A program made the position numbers and the translations under genes. DNA of 64,000 bases, from positions 2,170,001 to 2,234,000 of the forward strand of contig JBHGNT010000009.1 in the NCBI GenBank assembly GCA_043228905.1. The letters are read 5' to 3'. Positions 1 through 13,451 of the stretch are shown piece after piece. This DNA comes from Azolla caroliniana (taxonomy: Eukaryota > Polypodiophyta). Position 1 is the first letter of the stretch. The number at the start of each line of letters is the position of its first letter. The notes under the pieces are model-generated. The model had not been told where the DNA came from, did no database searches, and was given only the letters and a program-made list of their open reading frames with translations.

Positions 1-3000
1 ACCTTAGTATTAAGATATGTCATTGTCATTAAGGCACATGCACACCGGTATCTCAAGGACCTTGCCCTTTATTGAAACATCAAGCTCATACATAGATTGA
101 GTGGCATGAATAAATAAGGATAAGAAAGAAGAATGTGGCATCATGTGTTTACAAAATAAGGAGAGTTCAAAGCTATGAGTAGTTAAAAGTCCATCATGAA
201 AAAGGTTTAGTAGATGGGCACAAGATTTAGTACAGAAATGTGATATGTGATGATGATGGAGAGAGAAGAAGAATAAGAAGAAGGCCATTGTGGCCTACGT
301 AACCAAAACAATATCCACCTTATAGCTTGTTTACATGTTTGAGAAACGAGATGTTTATAAGAAATGTGTAAGTGGTCCATTTAAATATTACTACTATGTC
401 ATAATATGACAAAGACAAGTCAATACGAAAGGACCAATGGAATCCAAGAAAAAGGAGCATTGGCTTCACTATGGCAATATATTGGAAGTATTGTCAATTA
501 TAATCATATTGTCATGACTCATGATTATACGGTATACCTATATCTATATAATATATAACATTTGTGGTCACACCAAAACAAAAAGTACTAGCCAACTTGT
601 AATGCACTAATGGGCTATACTAAATGTGTGCATGTATGTTTACATATTTCTCCCAATCATCATGAAATAATCAGGTTAGTTTAGAGTATTGTCAATATAT
701 AGCTCATCTCCTCTCATCCTCCATCATTCCACTCTATTAATGGTCCCTCGGGTCCATTGGTTGATTCTATATTTAAACACATGACTATTCTACAATTCCT
801 CTTTGTCAAGGAGATTTATTTCTTGTCCTTGGCTAATTAAAATATGCTTCTCTTCCCTGTAAGTAAATAAAATGAATGAACATCTCATCTTTAAAGCCAT
901 GTTATGCATCAAATATTGTACAAACATGTGTTTAATTGTAATTTTGGTGCATGGAATATCCAACGAGTTTTGTTGCTTTGTTTTTATTCTACCATTTACG
1001 ATTTTATAACATACATGTTAGAGGGAGAGATGGATACAATGAGATACACTTCGCTCAAAAACATACATATATACATAATAACCATAAGAAATATAGAAGA
1101 AAAGTAGATATAATCAAACCCCTTGTATATTATTTAGATTGAAACCCCTTATATATTATTTAGAGGTTTTAATAGGTATAACCATGTTGGGATGATTGAG
1201 CACATGGCATCACTAGGCAATGGGTCTTGGCCTAAGATTATGTTCAATGTGTATTTTTGCATGGACTTCTTTTATCTAGTTCTTATATTAAGTGTGAATA
1301 AACATTAGTACATATGTACAACACGTATTAATTCAATTGATGTCCATATATCCATGACCATAAACCACATTGTGTCCAGTATTGACGCACATAGTCAGTT
1401 GACGATGACGTGATACTGTCAAAACTCACTCACTAGCTCATTGTCGGTCATACATGTCGCCACTTTTCAAGTAAGGCTAATCATTGATTCCAACAATCAA
1501 AGTGTTAACAACATCTCTCACGTGTTTGAAATGTTTGGAAATGCCATAACCCTATTCAAGCTTACCTTGATAAAGACCATGTGATCATTGTAGGCATCGA
1601 ATCTTGATGATAAAAATGTCAAATGACTATAAATATGATACGAAAGCTCATGAAACCAACATTGGCTTCAAAATTATCCAACCATGATCATGTGCATAGT
1701 AAGGCTAGAATTATTGGTGATGCAGTGGTACCACACCCTAACATTGATAATCCAGAGCATAAGCTCGTTACAGCCAAGTTCGATCAAATCATCATATGAC
1801 AATTAGTAGCATGGTCATACCGTCATTCTTAGCTATTGAAATCGTATGCTATTGTTGATTTTACATATACATATGTGCACCAACAGGGTTTGTATATCGT
1901 AAGCGTAATACTTGTATGGTATACCAAATTTAAGACTCGGTGATCCTATGTTCAAGAAAGCAACAATTTTTAATGAGTAGATTCGATAGCACACCATAGA
2001 GTTGTATACATAAAGATGAGGGAGAACAATATATGGCTTTGTGATGATTTATTCCAAAGAGTCAAAGGACACAGATACCAATATAAAGAACAAATAATAG
2101 CAATACTCATACACATCATCAATAGTCACAACTCTATGATGCCAAAATAATTGTGCACCAACATGGTAGGCCCACCTCTAAAAATGCCACAAATACGGGT
2201 GATAAGAAATAGAACTTTTTTGGTGAATAACATCTATATCCTAAAAGTAAAGTGACAAAGTTATGGATAATCTTTTAAGTATCCCGTCCACACACGAATG
2301 AGAGGTCTTTACTTTACTTTACTAAACTTCTAAAGACGTCAACCACTCTAAAGCCCGACACCAAATAATGTACCTTGGCTTGATATGACTTCTCTAATAG
2401 GAATATGGCAAATATGGTACCTTATTGCCCCTAGATAACTAGACTTTTAATCAATCCATTGTGCATTGTGGGTACATGGATATTATTGGGTTTCTTGCTT
2501 CCATAGAACCTCCTTCACTATACATGGTGGATTTTTTATAGCACATGTTGAGCTGAAACAGTTCAACATGACTATATGTCATCATCCATAAGATAGCAAC
2601 AATACTAAACATTATTGTATGCATAAGAAAATATATTGTAATTCAACACATGTATTAGGTATTCATAAAAACCTTGGTGCAAGGGTTATGTCAAATTTAT
2701 GGTCACTTCAACTTTTGTTTGAATGCTCAAGCTTTATCACCTAAAATCGACCAAATGCCTGAATGCCCTTGGGCTAAATAGTATTCAACACAATTGAGAA
2801 AGATATATGCAAAGGCCCGAGTACTAACTATGCCACATTCTCAATAAGCATGGTCTTCAATTCTATCTCTCTACACCCAAGATGCCGATTTCCTAGTTTC
2901 AAGGCAATTTTGAAAAAATGTGCATGCTTACAAATGTAAATGAATCATATACGTCCCACATTTTCTTTGATTTTCCAACTATCGTAAAAGGTGTGAAATC

Positions 3001-4428
3001 AGTTGTTGTTTTCGAATAATGTATTTGGCAAATTGAACTTGAACTAGGCAATTGGATCTCTTATTTACGGTCTTGATATCCAAAATACATTAGGCCACGC
3101 AAACTAGTGTGTAGATTAGGTTGTTGGAGCAACTAATGACCCATAACCAACCATATGTTCGAAAGACATGTTCTACTATATTTTTGTACATTTATGTTCA
3201 AATACATTGTAGATATAACATGGTTTTAGTTGATACCTTAAATAGATTTATTCACTCTAAATCATTTAAATCTCTAGAAACCTTGACCTTTGTAGGTTCT
3301 ATGGGTTTTTCTTAAGTAGTTAACTTGTCAATATTCTTCTATCAACCCAATAGAAAAGTTTTCTTCAATATTTAACCCTATTAAAATCTAATTTGGATGT
3401 ATGCTATAGACGATTATATAATCATTTGGCTTTAATAAAAAGAATTCATGATAGTACATATTTGGAGGGGGACGCTTATAATTGCATTGTGTGCATTTGA
3501 TAGAACACTGATAATGGAATGGTTTACTAGGGGTAGAATCGTTTTCATAAACGCAAAATAATTATTGCAAGAACGAAACAAGTCCCACTCAAATTTACAT
3601 AATCAAATGATGTGATGGGGATCTCGATCTGGCCACACATGGTGTGACCCGTGAGGAGGGGTTTGCATGTGTGTCCGGACGATCCGAGTTCCAGTGAGTG
3701 TGTGCACTTTGCAATGAATCGATCACATGGCTATGTATATGTATACAGACTAATACAGTATATGTACATATATGTAGCAATGGACACTGAAGTGAGCTCA
3801 GTAACACTATTCTTAATTAGATCTCCAGTAGAAAGGATGTCCTCATCACTCTATATATTAATCATTCAATTAATTAAAAAGGGGGGGGGGGGATTCTATT
3901 CTTTTTATAAAAATAAAATAAAACAAAAACAAATAAATAAATGAGGAATCGATCAAACAAGAAAAAAATGACGGAAAAAAACATTTCGGTGGGCGGGCCC
4001 CCCCCCTCCCCATCCCATCCCTTGCCTTACAATTTTCTCGATTTTTTAAAAAATTCCTATTTTCCTCCTTTTCTTTTTCATTTTTTGCTTTTTTGTCGAA
4101 GAGGTTAATTATCCTGCCGATCTCATGAGTTTCAGATCTCCTTTTATTTTTTATTTCTATTCCACATCTTCTCTGTCCGCTCGCTCGATTCAGATCTTGA
4201 AATTCTACTTCATTTCAATTACTGATGACTGACCACCACGACGACGGCACAGTGAATAAGGATTGAAATCGAATACATACCGAGAGAGAGAGAGAGCTTC
4301 TCTCTCCTAACAACTGCGGCTAGATCTAATCTTTCATAAAATCAATCAATCATTCCATGGCAATAAGCTCGAGCTCACAGTAGTAGTTATTATCACTCTG
4401 GCAATAGCAGTAGTTAGCTGCGCAGAGC
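1..4428. other. AT-rich intergenic region, no gene seen
   Basis: No open frame here shows a recognisable domain, and no exon chain with plausible splice sites was found. Small frames of 60-97 codons at 10-288, 904-1142, 3121-3315 and 3595-3944 have no family resemblance. A G-run near 3881-3892 and a C-run near 3996-4005 are the only striking compositional features. The last few hundred bases, from about 4010, are CT-rich and probably hold the 5' flank and leader of the GH17 gene. Confidence 0.5.
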
Positions 4429-4452
4429 TATATATATATATATATATATATG
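4429..4452. repeat. (TA)n microsatellite before the GH17 start codon
   Basis: About 24 bp of alternating T and A end roughly 20 bp upstream of the ATG at 4472, so the repeat would lie in the 5' leader or core promoter. Confidence 0.9.
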
Positions 4453-4471
4453 TATTAAAATCAAGCAAGAG

Positions 4472-6168
4472 ATGGATTTCTTGATGCTGCTCTGCCACAG
4501 CCGGCGATGGAGGTGGAACCTTGGACTCTATTCTTCGTACCTCACTCTCACGACGATGGTGCTTCTTCTTCTAATTTCACGTAAAGTAGCAGAACTCAAA
4601 TTGAAATTGGACCTTTATTTGTTAGTTTCTTCTTTATTTCTTCTTACATAAAAATCTATCCCGCCGCGTCTTCATACCCTATTAAAAATTGGTTAATCAG
4701 AATTATGAATGTGTAGTAAGTTGGGGTTGATTAGTGGCGCATTGGATAACTAATTAGGATTAATGTAGATTAATTGTGGCATCAGTGTGCAGCTCAAAGA
4801 GTGAAGTATTAGAATTAGGAGCTTGGCGTCAGGTAGATTATGTTAAAAAAGTAAGGTGGGGGGGATGGATTCTTTAAATTTGTGGGAGGGCCTTTCTAAT
4901 CACGCGATTAATTCGTTGTGGTAGGGCTGGATGGGGTAGCTGCAGGAGCGCAGTGGACGACACTGGGGATCAACTACGGGATGGTAGCCGATAATCTGCC
5001 GCCACCGACAGAGGTGGTCAAGATCCTGCAGTCCATGTCCGTGAGCCAAACCCGGATCTACAACGCGGACCCACAGGTGCTGCGGGCGTTCGCGAACACA
5101 GGGATCTCAGTCGTGGTGAGCATCGGCAACGAAGACGTGTCGGGCATGACGGACACGGCATACGCCTCCCAATGGGTGGAAGCCAACGTGGGGAAGTTCT
5201 ACCCGGCCACCATTATCTCGGGGATTCTGGTGGGCAACGAGGTCTTCTCGGGCGAGGACGCCCGCCTAATGGCCGACCTAATCCCGGCCATCCACAACAT
5301 CTACGCGGGGCTGAAGAGCCAGGGGCTGCACCGGGACATCTTCGTGTCCACCGCCCATTCCTTGGCCGTCCTGGGCACCTCCTACCCGCCGTCCGCCGGC
5401 CAGTTCGCGGCCGGCGCCGCCCAGCCGCTGGCGTCGCTGCTAGGCTTCCTGGCCGACACGCAGGCGCCCTTCATGATCAACGCCTACCCTTACTTCGCGT
5501 ACAAGGCGGACCCAGGGGGAGTCTCCCTCCACTACGTGCTGTCGTCTTCGTCGTCAGAGAGCGGTGGTAGCAGCAGCACGCCGGTGGGTACCACCACCGC
5601 CGAGGTGCTGACGAGCAGCGCCGCCGTCAGCACCGTGACCGACCCCAGCACCGGCCTGGTTTACACAAGCATGCTGGACGCTCAAGTGGACGCCGTCTAC
5701 GCCGCCATCGCCGCCGCGGGCTTCGGCGGAGGAGGAGGAGGAGGCGGGGTGAGCGTGATCGTGTCGGAGACGGGATGGCCGTCGTGGGGCGACCCGGAGG
5801 AGGCGGGCGCCAGCGTGGGCAACGCGCAGGAGTACAACGCGAACCTGGTGGCGCGGCTGGCGTCGGGGCGGGGCACGCCGGCGCACCCGGCGGCGCCGCT
5901 CACCGCCTTCATCTTCGCGCTCTTCAACGAGGACCAGAAGCCCGGCCCGACGTCGGAGCGCCACTACGGCCTCCTCTACCCCAACGGATCCCGCGTCTAC
6001 GACGTCGGCCCTACCTCCTATTCCTCCTCCTACTCCTCCCTCTACGCCTACGCCACCATGTCCTCCTCCGCCGCCGCTCCTCCGCCGCCGCCGCCGGATC
6101 TACGCAGGATCGCGCTCCCCTTCCTCTTCCTCTTCCTCTTCTTCTTCCTCCGCATGCCCGCATCATAA
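4472..6168 (+). CDS. GPI-anchored glucan endo-1,3-beta-glucosidase (GH17)
   Basis: Predicted secreted beta-1,3-glucanase that hydrolyses callose-type glucan at the plasma membrane, cell wall or plasmodesmata. Exon 1 is 4472-4580 (ATG at 4472, a hydrophobic leader rich in Leu, donor GTAAAG at 4581). Exon 2 starts at 4925, 4940 or 4946, which are all in phase, and ends with TAA at 6166-6168. The protein is about 443-450 residues depending on the acceptor. GH17 hallmarks appear in order: GINYGMVADNLP near the N-terminus, VGNEVF with the predicted acid/base Glu (codon 5239-5241), INAYPYFAY, and SETGWPS with the predicted nucleophile Glu (codon 5767-5769). FALFNEDQKPGP and YGLLYPNG follow. No X8 domain is seen. 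The C-terminus has a Ser/Pro spacer followed by a Leu/Phe-rich tail, typical of a GPI-anchor signal. It is odd in being very GC-rich compared with its surroundings and in carrying a Ser-rich insert near 5540-5640 plus a run of Gly codons near 5725-5748. The family call is firm; the exon 2 start is less so. Confidence 0.88.
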
Positions 6169-6237
6169 TACATACCTAATTCATCAACACACATTACATT
6201 CTTTGTCTCTCTATTCTGAACGAACAGAAGTCTGTTG

Positions 6238-6470
6238 CGTCTCTGCGTCTATGTCTCTGCGTCTGCGTCTGCGCCTCTCTCTGTGTGTCTGTGTGTGTGT
6301 GCCATTACGACTATAGAGAGCGTGTGCAGGTGTGTGTCTGCGTCTTGACTGAAGTCTCTTGCGGTCTCTGTGTCTGCGTATCTGCGGCTATGTCTGTGTG
6401 TCTTCGTCTCTCTGTGTGTCTGTGCCTGTGCGTGCCATTGCAATTTGCGAGTAGAGAGAGAGAGAGAGTT
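6238..6470. repeat. TCTGCG/TGTG low-complexity tract
   Basis: Simple-sequence DNA made of short TCTGCG, TCTCTG and TGTG units, ending in a GA run near 6452-6468. It lies just downstream of the GH17 stop and probably overlaps its 3' untranslated region. Frames on both strands here are products of the repeat. Confidence 0.75.
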
Positions 6471-7169
6471 CTAATGGACGCTGGCCATAACACACGTCCA
6501 TTTACGTCCTCGGGCCATAATAAGAAATTAGAAGAAAGAAAAGATACATATATTAACGTCTTCTATGAGGCCAAAATGGCCTTGTATAAGACCCAAAGGA
6601 AGTGGTGACTTATGATGGCCATATTATGCTCCATCCCACCACTCTTGAGCCCCCTTTGGTAGGACCGGCTAATTACAAATGGCGTGCGTGCGTTGTTTGT
6701 TTGTAGCTTTGTTTCTCGCACTCTCGATGGTTTCACACATACCCTCCCCTCCCATTTCGGACAATCGTATTGTATCAAAGTGAGCATTTTGTTTTTTGTT
6801 GGCTTTTTTGAGTGCTCTCTTTCTTAAGGCTTTCCGGCACATGATGAATTCACATTATCGAATATGCTTTACGGCACTTGTGCTCCGTTTTCATGCACCC
6901 CCATGGTTTCACGTACCTCCCATTTCGGACAACCTTATTTGGGGAGTAGTTTGTAAGTGTTTGAATGCCTTTCCACGCTTTTCTAGAACATGACGAATTC
7001 ACACCATCGAATGCTTTATACTAACTCTTTGGAGTTTTAGTCACACATCATGCATGGTGACCATTTATTTAATTGTGAAAATGACATTCATTTTTTTTCA
7101 CGGCATTGGCACAAAGATTTGTAATGATTTCTCGCTTTTCGAGGCCAACCTGACAATAAAGATTAATAC

Positions 7170-7525
7170 ATACAAAGTCCTAATACTTCCCACAAATGAA
7201 AGGAAATACATTGACACATATCGAAGAGTACCAAGGGTTGAAGCAATGATATTTCGCTTTTGAGGGCCATTCTAATAATAAAGATTAATATACAGAGGGT
7301 CATATACTTCCCACAAGTGAAACGAAAGGCATTGACACATATCTAGAGTACCAAGGGTTGAAGTGATGATATTTCTCTACTAAAGGTCATTCTAATAGTA
7401 CGGGTTAATATGCAAAGGGTCATAAACTTCCCGTAAATGAAACGAAAGAGTACTCATATGATGAATAGTAAAGATGAATATACAAACAGGTAATCAACTT
7501 CCCACAAATGAAACAAAAGAGTACG
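7170..7525. repeat. Tandem repeat, about 114-bp unit, three degenerate copies
   Basis: The words 'cttcccacaaatgaaa', 'cattgacacatat', 'agtaccaagggttgaag' and 'ttctaataataaagattaat' recur in the same order at about 114-bp spacing. The later copies have diverged, replacing part of the unit with a gagtac-catatga variant. Confidence 0.7.
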
Positions 7526-8062
7526 CATATGACGAAGTCGACCTGTATCTGGTTTGCCACAATATCACGTCACATGCGAACCTTGTGGGCCCTTATAACT
7601 GGCATGTTGAGCATGGTAAGTTTTTGAAGAATCAAAATGATGGCATTGAAAGGACGTAATTGGTCCCGAGTGGATGTGACCTATCTCCAAATAATTATGT
7701 ATTACAAACCATGATATGGGACTATGCATTATAAATTGTGGACCTTACCAATCTTTCCTGGTTTCCTTGAGTTCATAAAAATATTTCATGAATGATCCCA
7801 TGTCAATTCCTTCATTTTTTGTTTTATGCTTTCGACTAAAGTTTCGTATTCTTGTCCCACTCAATAAGTGGTCCATCATGACACTATACGTCCAAATTTA
7901 TTGTCAAATATTAGTCAATCTTATCAATTCTTGTCTTGTGAAAATGGCCCCTTACTCCTCTCAAGTCAGGCCTCCGAGAAATAGCTTGGTGGAAATGAGA
8001 TCTAGTGAATATTATGTCATTGAGTCTAATGAATCAATCGTAGCATGCCCTCTACCCCAGGG

Positions 8063-8088
8063 TAATATATATATATATATATATATTT
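8063..8088. repeat. (AT)n microsatellite
   Basis: About 26 bp of alternating AT. No adjoining gene is recognised. Confidence 0.85.
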
Positions 8089-8109
8089 CCAACAACGGTT
8101 TATATCGTG

Positions 8110-8411
8110 TCTAAAGTGATTTAAATGATACATGGAATTTCCAAATATTCTTAACAACTTCATGATGGATTTTTTACATTTTTCAATTGCTCTTAGGCTA
8201 CCACAAACATTCATTAGTGGACCACATTTTGCATACATATGTACCAAAGTATTGCTAAGTACAATAAAACATGTTTTTCTAACAATTCCTTGTCAATGAT
8301 CTCCTCATGAACTTCCTTTCCTTTATCAATTGCTTGTACATGGCCACATGCCTCATGTCGGTGGAGGAAATACCCAAAGAGGTGGTTGATACCTCCAACG
8401 TATACAACCAT
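8110..8411 (-). pseudogene. Decayed pentatricopeptide-repeat (PPR) fragment
   Basis: Read on the minus strand, two frames give residues typical of PLS-class PPR proteins: an ACGHVQAIDKGKEVHEEI stretch (near 8350-8290) and then a VHMYAKCG stretch (near 8247-8220). These are parts of the conserved 'acg...G..vH..i......d......lv.mYakcG' pattern. A stop and a frame change separate them, and no flanking PPR array is present. The segment at 8330-8411 is closely related to 27735-27900, so the fragment is part of a repeated family rather than a stand-alone dead gene. Confidence 0.6.
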
Positions 8412-8744
8412 TAAACATGAATTGTCCTTTTAAATATTATGTGATGATATGCTCTTAAGAACCATGTATACTCCATTATCCATTATTGTGTTGATTAGTT
8501 GCCTCCAAAAGTGTATGTTAGTAACTTATTTTCTTGTACAACCTTTCAATGATTTCTTAATACTACATAATGTTGTATCTTTTTTATGCAAAAAAAAAGT
8601 TGACACTGCCTAGTTTATTGTGTGTAATATCAAGAGATAAATGACAATTGTCCACGTGAATGAACAATGTTTTGTCTTCGAAGAGAAAACAATATGTTTT
8701 CTTATTATGTGTGCTATTATTCAACAAGGGCATATTATGATAAG

Positions 8745-8912
8745 TTTATAGGTTGATGATAGAGTCATGACATGTTTTTAGCACAACATGATTACAAAGA
8801 ATAACATTATGATAAGTTGATGATACGAGTCATAACATGTTTTTAGCATAACATGATTACTAAGCATAACATTATGATAAGTTGAGTCATGACATGTTTT
8901 TAGCATACATGC
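8745..8912. repeat. Tandem repeat, about 63-bp unit, three copies
   Basis: A unit containing 'gagtcatgacatgtttttagca', 'acatgattac' and 'ataacattatgataagttga' is repeated with small changes. The third copy is truncated. Confidence 0.75.
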
Positions 8913-8914
8913 AC

Positions 8915-11040
8915 ATCATTGCCCATCTCAAAACACGAATAATAGGGAAATGTCTACGAAGTGATAATTAAGGGGTTTGTAAAGGTAAACAACTTTCATT
9001 TGATCCCAAAATGTCCTCCACATATAATCAAAGTTTGTCGATTTGAACGCCATTAAAGTAATAAAACAATAATAGGAAACGTGTATTCATGGTCTATCTT
9101 TATCCATGTCTTTGTGTGTGCCTCGAAAGTGAATAAACCAAACATTGTTGCCCCTAATGACACGAGGTTTATGCCTACTGTATGATTACTTTAAAGCATC
9201 AAATAAGCTTGCATAAAAATGTTTTATGAGTTCTACATTGCATTTAACAATAGAGTTGTCTAGCGCTATATCATAAATTTGTGTGCATTGTGTTGTAGTT
9301 GCTTGCAACAGTGTATCACCATGTGATGATAATAGTAAGTATACCAAATTTAGTCTTTGGTGTTTTCAATGCATTTTCCATGTTAAAAAGCAAAAGAAAT
9401 ATTATTAGAATGAGGATTGATGTGATCGTCTTTCGAGAGTTTGAACTCCAAGTCTCAGAAAATTACTACAGCATGCTTATAAATGTTTTTAGTTTTGGAA
9501 AGTATACTTTGCTTATTTTCAAAATACCTACATTTACATGATTTGATCAAAGACGATGCTCTTAATGCACACACCAAATTGCATTAAGCATGTAATTGTA
9601 CGTTAGGAAATGCATACACTATGTTAATTTATAATGATTAGAACATTGTTTCTTAATAGCTATAATGTTAAATTATTAACCATTAATGTACGTGATCATT
9701 GACATCAAGGGAGGAACATTTACTTGTTCAAATTGTGATACATCAATAAGCAATCATATTTTGGGTATAGTTAGGTTTTGTAATAGGTGAACATGTTAGT
9801 GTATAATTTTTGGGAAAAGAACATTGAAAATCTTCGTCTTCTTTAGATGGGTCATTTTGCCCCAAAAGGTGTTTTAGTTGAGTTGAAGCCAGCACACGAC
9901 GACACAAGAGTCCATCGATGCCTTAGGAAAATATCAATATTATTTCTAAACCATCACCTTTGAGCACTCACTAAAAATGTTACTCCAACTACTTAAAACA
10001 AATATTTATTAAGTGAATGTGATCCCATCGAACATATGTATATGTAGTTTCTCTAATAAATTCCTACATATCTATGGTATTTCCCCACAATTTCTTGCAC
10101 ATAATTTTTAGTTTTGGTAATTTCAGTTGAGTGGTAACGATTTAGCTCCTTTTTAATGTATCTTAACCTTTGTGCTACCTTCTTTTGTTTACCATAAATT
10201 AATATATCACCCCTCAATAAAAGGAAAGAAACTTGACCCCTTAGTAAAGAAAATTAATTTGTTGAACGTGGAATGTTTTGTTTCCTTCTTGTGTGAGGAC
10301 AACATAAGTGCACGCAAATGTATATGTATATATGTATGTATACATCCATATACGTGGCACGATTACCTTCATTGCAATCCTACTAACAAGACACTCAATC
10401 TTCCCCCAACCATTCATATATATAGTCATCTCCCTATACTACATTTTCATAGTGTTTGCACATGAGGATTCCCTACTCTTTATTAACAAGGCCATACATT
10501 GACCACCAAGTAGGTTGTATACAATTTGACATGATCATATAACTACACCATTATAGTCCTCACACATCATTTACTTAAAATTTATGGTATTTTTGCTTGA
10601 TCCTGTAAATTGAAACATAAAATGGAAACTCAATTATTTACTAAAACAAATCTCAAACACTCATGATGCTTTTCTTTCGTAGCACACAACTTTATATAGC
10701 TCCAATTACCATTCTTACCATATTTTCACCTTTGCTATATTGTGTTCAATATATCTATGCATTCTAATCATATGGCAATCATCCAAAGAATGACTTATAT
10801 TCTTGCCATCTTTACTCAAGGAGCTTCAGAGAGGAGGCACGAAAGCAATGAACGTCATATCGAAAACCTCAATGTGACCACAAAAATGGGAACATCTATA
10901 AGAGACAACTAAAATATGAAATTAAAATATCTAAATCCTTCGGAAGAGGGCATTTCTCAATAGATGTAAGTTCTTCTAGCTTTCGCCTCCTTTATTAATA
11001 TCCCTCTATCTAGAGAATGAGAATATTGAATCATACAAAC
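8915..11040. other. AT-rich intergenic region, nothing recognised
   Basis: Short frames at 9299-9541 and 10172-10502 have no domain signature and no usable splice partners. Nothing else was identified. Confidence 0.45.
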
Positions 11041-11059
11041 TTTGCTAAAAGGGTTGTTA

Positions 11060-12115
11060 CTACAAAAAGAAAATTGGTGTACGATCTATACTCTATTTTG
11101 ATGAAATTTGTGCATATTCATGGCAAACTGATGTGGAATCGTCAATTTGGCAAATGGCATTGCAACATCCAGTGAGAATGATTGGTAAATCTGGTAAAAG
11201 GTGAATTTTAGATCCTTCTCCTTCTAATAGTATGTTATTTTGCCAACTATGGGTATTTAAAAAACAGTCGTTGTTGGACTTGCATCAAGATCCATCAGAT
11301 TATCTTTGGAAACATACAAATCCTTCGTCTCATACTAAATTTGTTCAGTTTTTTCAATAATTCGTGAAGTTGGAACGAATGTTGCTCTTAAGTAGGAAAT
11401 TGCATTTGCCATCTGCTATAAAAGTGTGGTTGGTGAATGGGGCCTCTTTAATGGATGCATCTAAATATTGGAAGTGGTTATGGAATATGCAAAATCCCAT
11501 GAAAAATGTACTTTTTCGTTGGTTATTGATCAATTATCCACTACCGGTTTGGGCTTGGTTATGGCAACTAAATAGTAAGTTGTGTGGATGTATGATGGAA
11601 TCAATTAAGCATGTATTATGGTCTTGTCCTAAAATTATGCAAGTATGAAAGAGAGTATTAAGGCTCATGATATTGATACATGCTAATTGTATGATCACTT
11701 GGGGTGTGGTTAGGTGGAACATTCTAGAGGATATAGTGGAAGCCTTTCACATAGTTCCTCCTCGTATACAAATAGTTCAACCTTTTCTAATTGATAGTTT
11801 GCAATTTGGGGATGATATTATTTGGAAGCCAATTTCATCTATTCTAATGTGGGTAATTTGAAGGCACGATGTACATCAGTTTTTGACAACGTCACTCATG
11901 ATGTTTCTGTTATAATTGTTGAATTATGGTTGTTACTTATTCATACATTACAAGGTCATTACGAAAGTTTTACAGGCAATGTTGATGTCATTTTCAGGAA
12001 GCAAATGCATTTTAAAAGGTCATGGGATTCAATGCTCATTTTTAGGGAAGATGGAGATCACATAATATGGATGTATATTGCTCTTGTCATTTTGGGAAAC
12101 AATGTCTACTAACTT
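11060..12115 (+). mobile_element. Decayed retroelement with RVT zinc-finger-like domain (copy 1)
   Basis: A broken coding region. After a stop near 11205, the frame reads ILDPSPSNS, then an open stretch at 11364-11648 with YWKWLWNMQNPMKNVLFRWLL. This is followed by a C-G-C ... IKHVLWSCP pattern. The aromatic-rich segment followed by C..C..H....C resembles the zinc-binding domain seen at the C-terminus of plant non-LTR reverse transcriptases (zf-RVT). The block-by-block order matches the minus-strand ORF at 53469-54323 and, further 3', the remnant at 27235-27725, so the three form one family. No reverse transcriptase or endonuclease motif was found upstream, and stops interrupt the frame. Confidence 0.6.
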
Positions 12116-12119
12116 TGTT

Positions 12120-13415
12120 TATGGATTCTGTTGCTATAAATGTTTGGTGGTATAGGTTACATTGCATGCTTAGTTGCAGTTTGGGAGGAGTATATCATAA
12201 AAATATTAGAGATATGGTGTACAAATATGTGTAGTTCTTGTATATACACATAAAATCGGCTATGATGTGAGCACAATGGAGTCGGTTGCTATGAATATTC
12301 GTTTATCCAACACAACTTTTGTATTTCTTATAATTTTATAATACCAAAGCCTATCTCTTTCGGGAAAAAAAAATACGATATTCTTTTATTTGTGGAAATT
12401 AACAATGGGACATTAGTGCACAATCCTAGTTTAAGAATCTTCATACATTACTAGCAAATACAGAAAATGTAATGTTGCATATAAACTTTAAATATTTAAA
12501 TTTTAGGATTAAAGTTTCTCTTTTATGTTATGCCAGGAGCAAGTTAGATGGGCCTTTACAATGAGACCGTAAGTCTTTTATTTCATAATTAGGTATGAAT
12601 AAATGAATAAACATCAATAAAATATATTGAAACAAATTCAAAGGAATCATTTAGGTCAAACAACGACGTATTACCTAACACAACAGTTGGTATGGAAAAC
12701 AACTTAGAGTGACGTCCCACCAAGATTTGCTAGCTTTAAATAAACGTTGTATTTCCTCTACAACAGCTGAATTCATAATTTTTTTGAAACAATCAAAACA
12801 CTACCTTTGGGGGAAAGCATAAGACACAAACTCCCAAAATTATGGTGTTTGAGATTTTTGTCTTTCCGAATGCTACTATTTGCTAGCATGATGTGGGTCT
12901 TAATAGAGGTTAATGAACAAGAGCTTCTAACTTCAACTTCAACAACCTAGAAACTTGCAAATGTATGACCTAATATTGTTTTTGTTACATATGGAATCTA
13001 ACAATGAATGAATATTTTGAAACATGGAGCTCATGTGGGTTTGAAAAACATTGAATCTAGGGCTACTTTAGATATCCCAATGTGAGGTACAAAGGATTTG
13101 AGTTTGCTCAAAATTGACAAACAAAAAACATGTGTATTTAACTCTTGTATTCAAGAGTCAAGGCCGTCTATACTCTAGAAGATGAAATTGACATAAAAAT
13201 GCATATTTGAGGAGAGACCTTGGAAATAAGTGACTATTGAATATGAATTCCAATCTTGAATGGAGCGGAAGATTAACCAAATTTATCCATACTATTACAA
13301 GAAAGGAAAATATCATAAACTTGGTGAAACAAATGGTCGCATGCTTCCATGACCACTGGTGTAAGATAGGAAAGAACTTAGTATAAGAGGAAAGAATGTA
13401 GGAATTGAAAGTACA

Positions 13416-13451
<36 letters not shown>

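Noticed and set aside
10-288. 92-codon minus-strand frame with a Phe-rich start
   Set aside because: No domain, no splice partners and no supporting composition.
4918-4930. GTG start at 4918 for the GH17 frame
   Set aside because: It lies in the intron; a proper ATG with a signal peptide exists at 4472, with a good donor and in-phase acceptors.
5172-6179. Overlapping plus and minus frames within GH17
   Set aside because: GC-rich DNA leaves alternative frames open; only the GH17 frame has family motifs.
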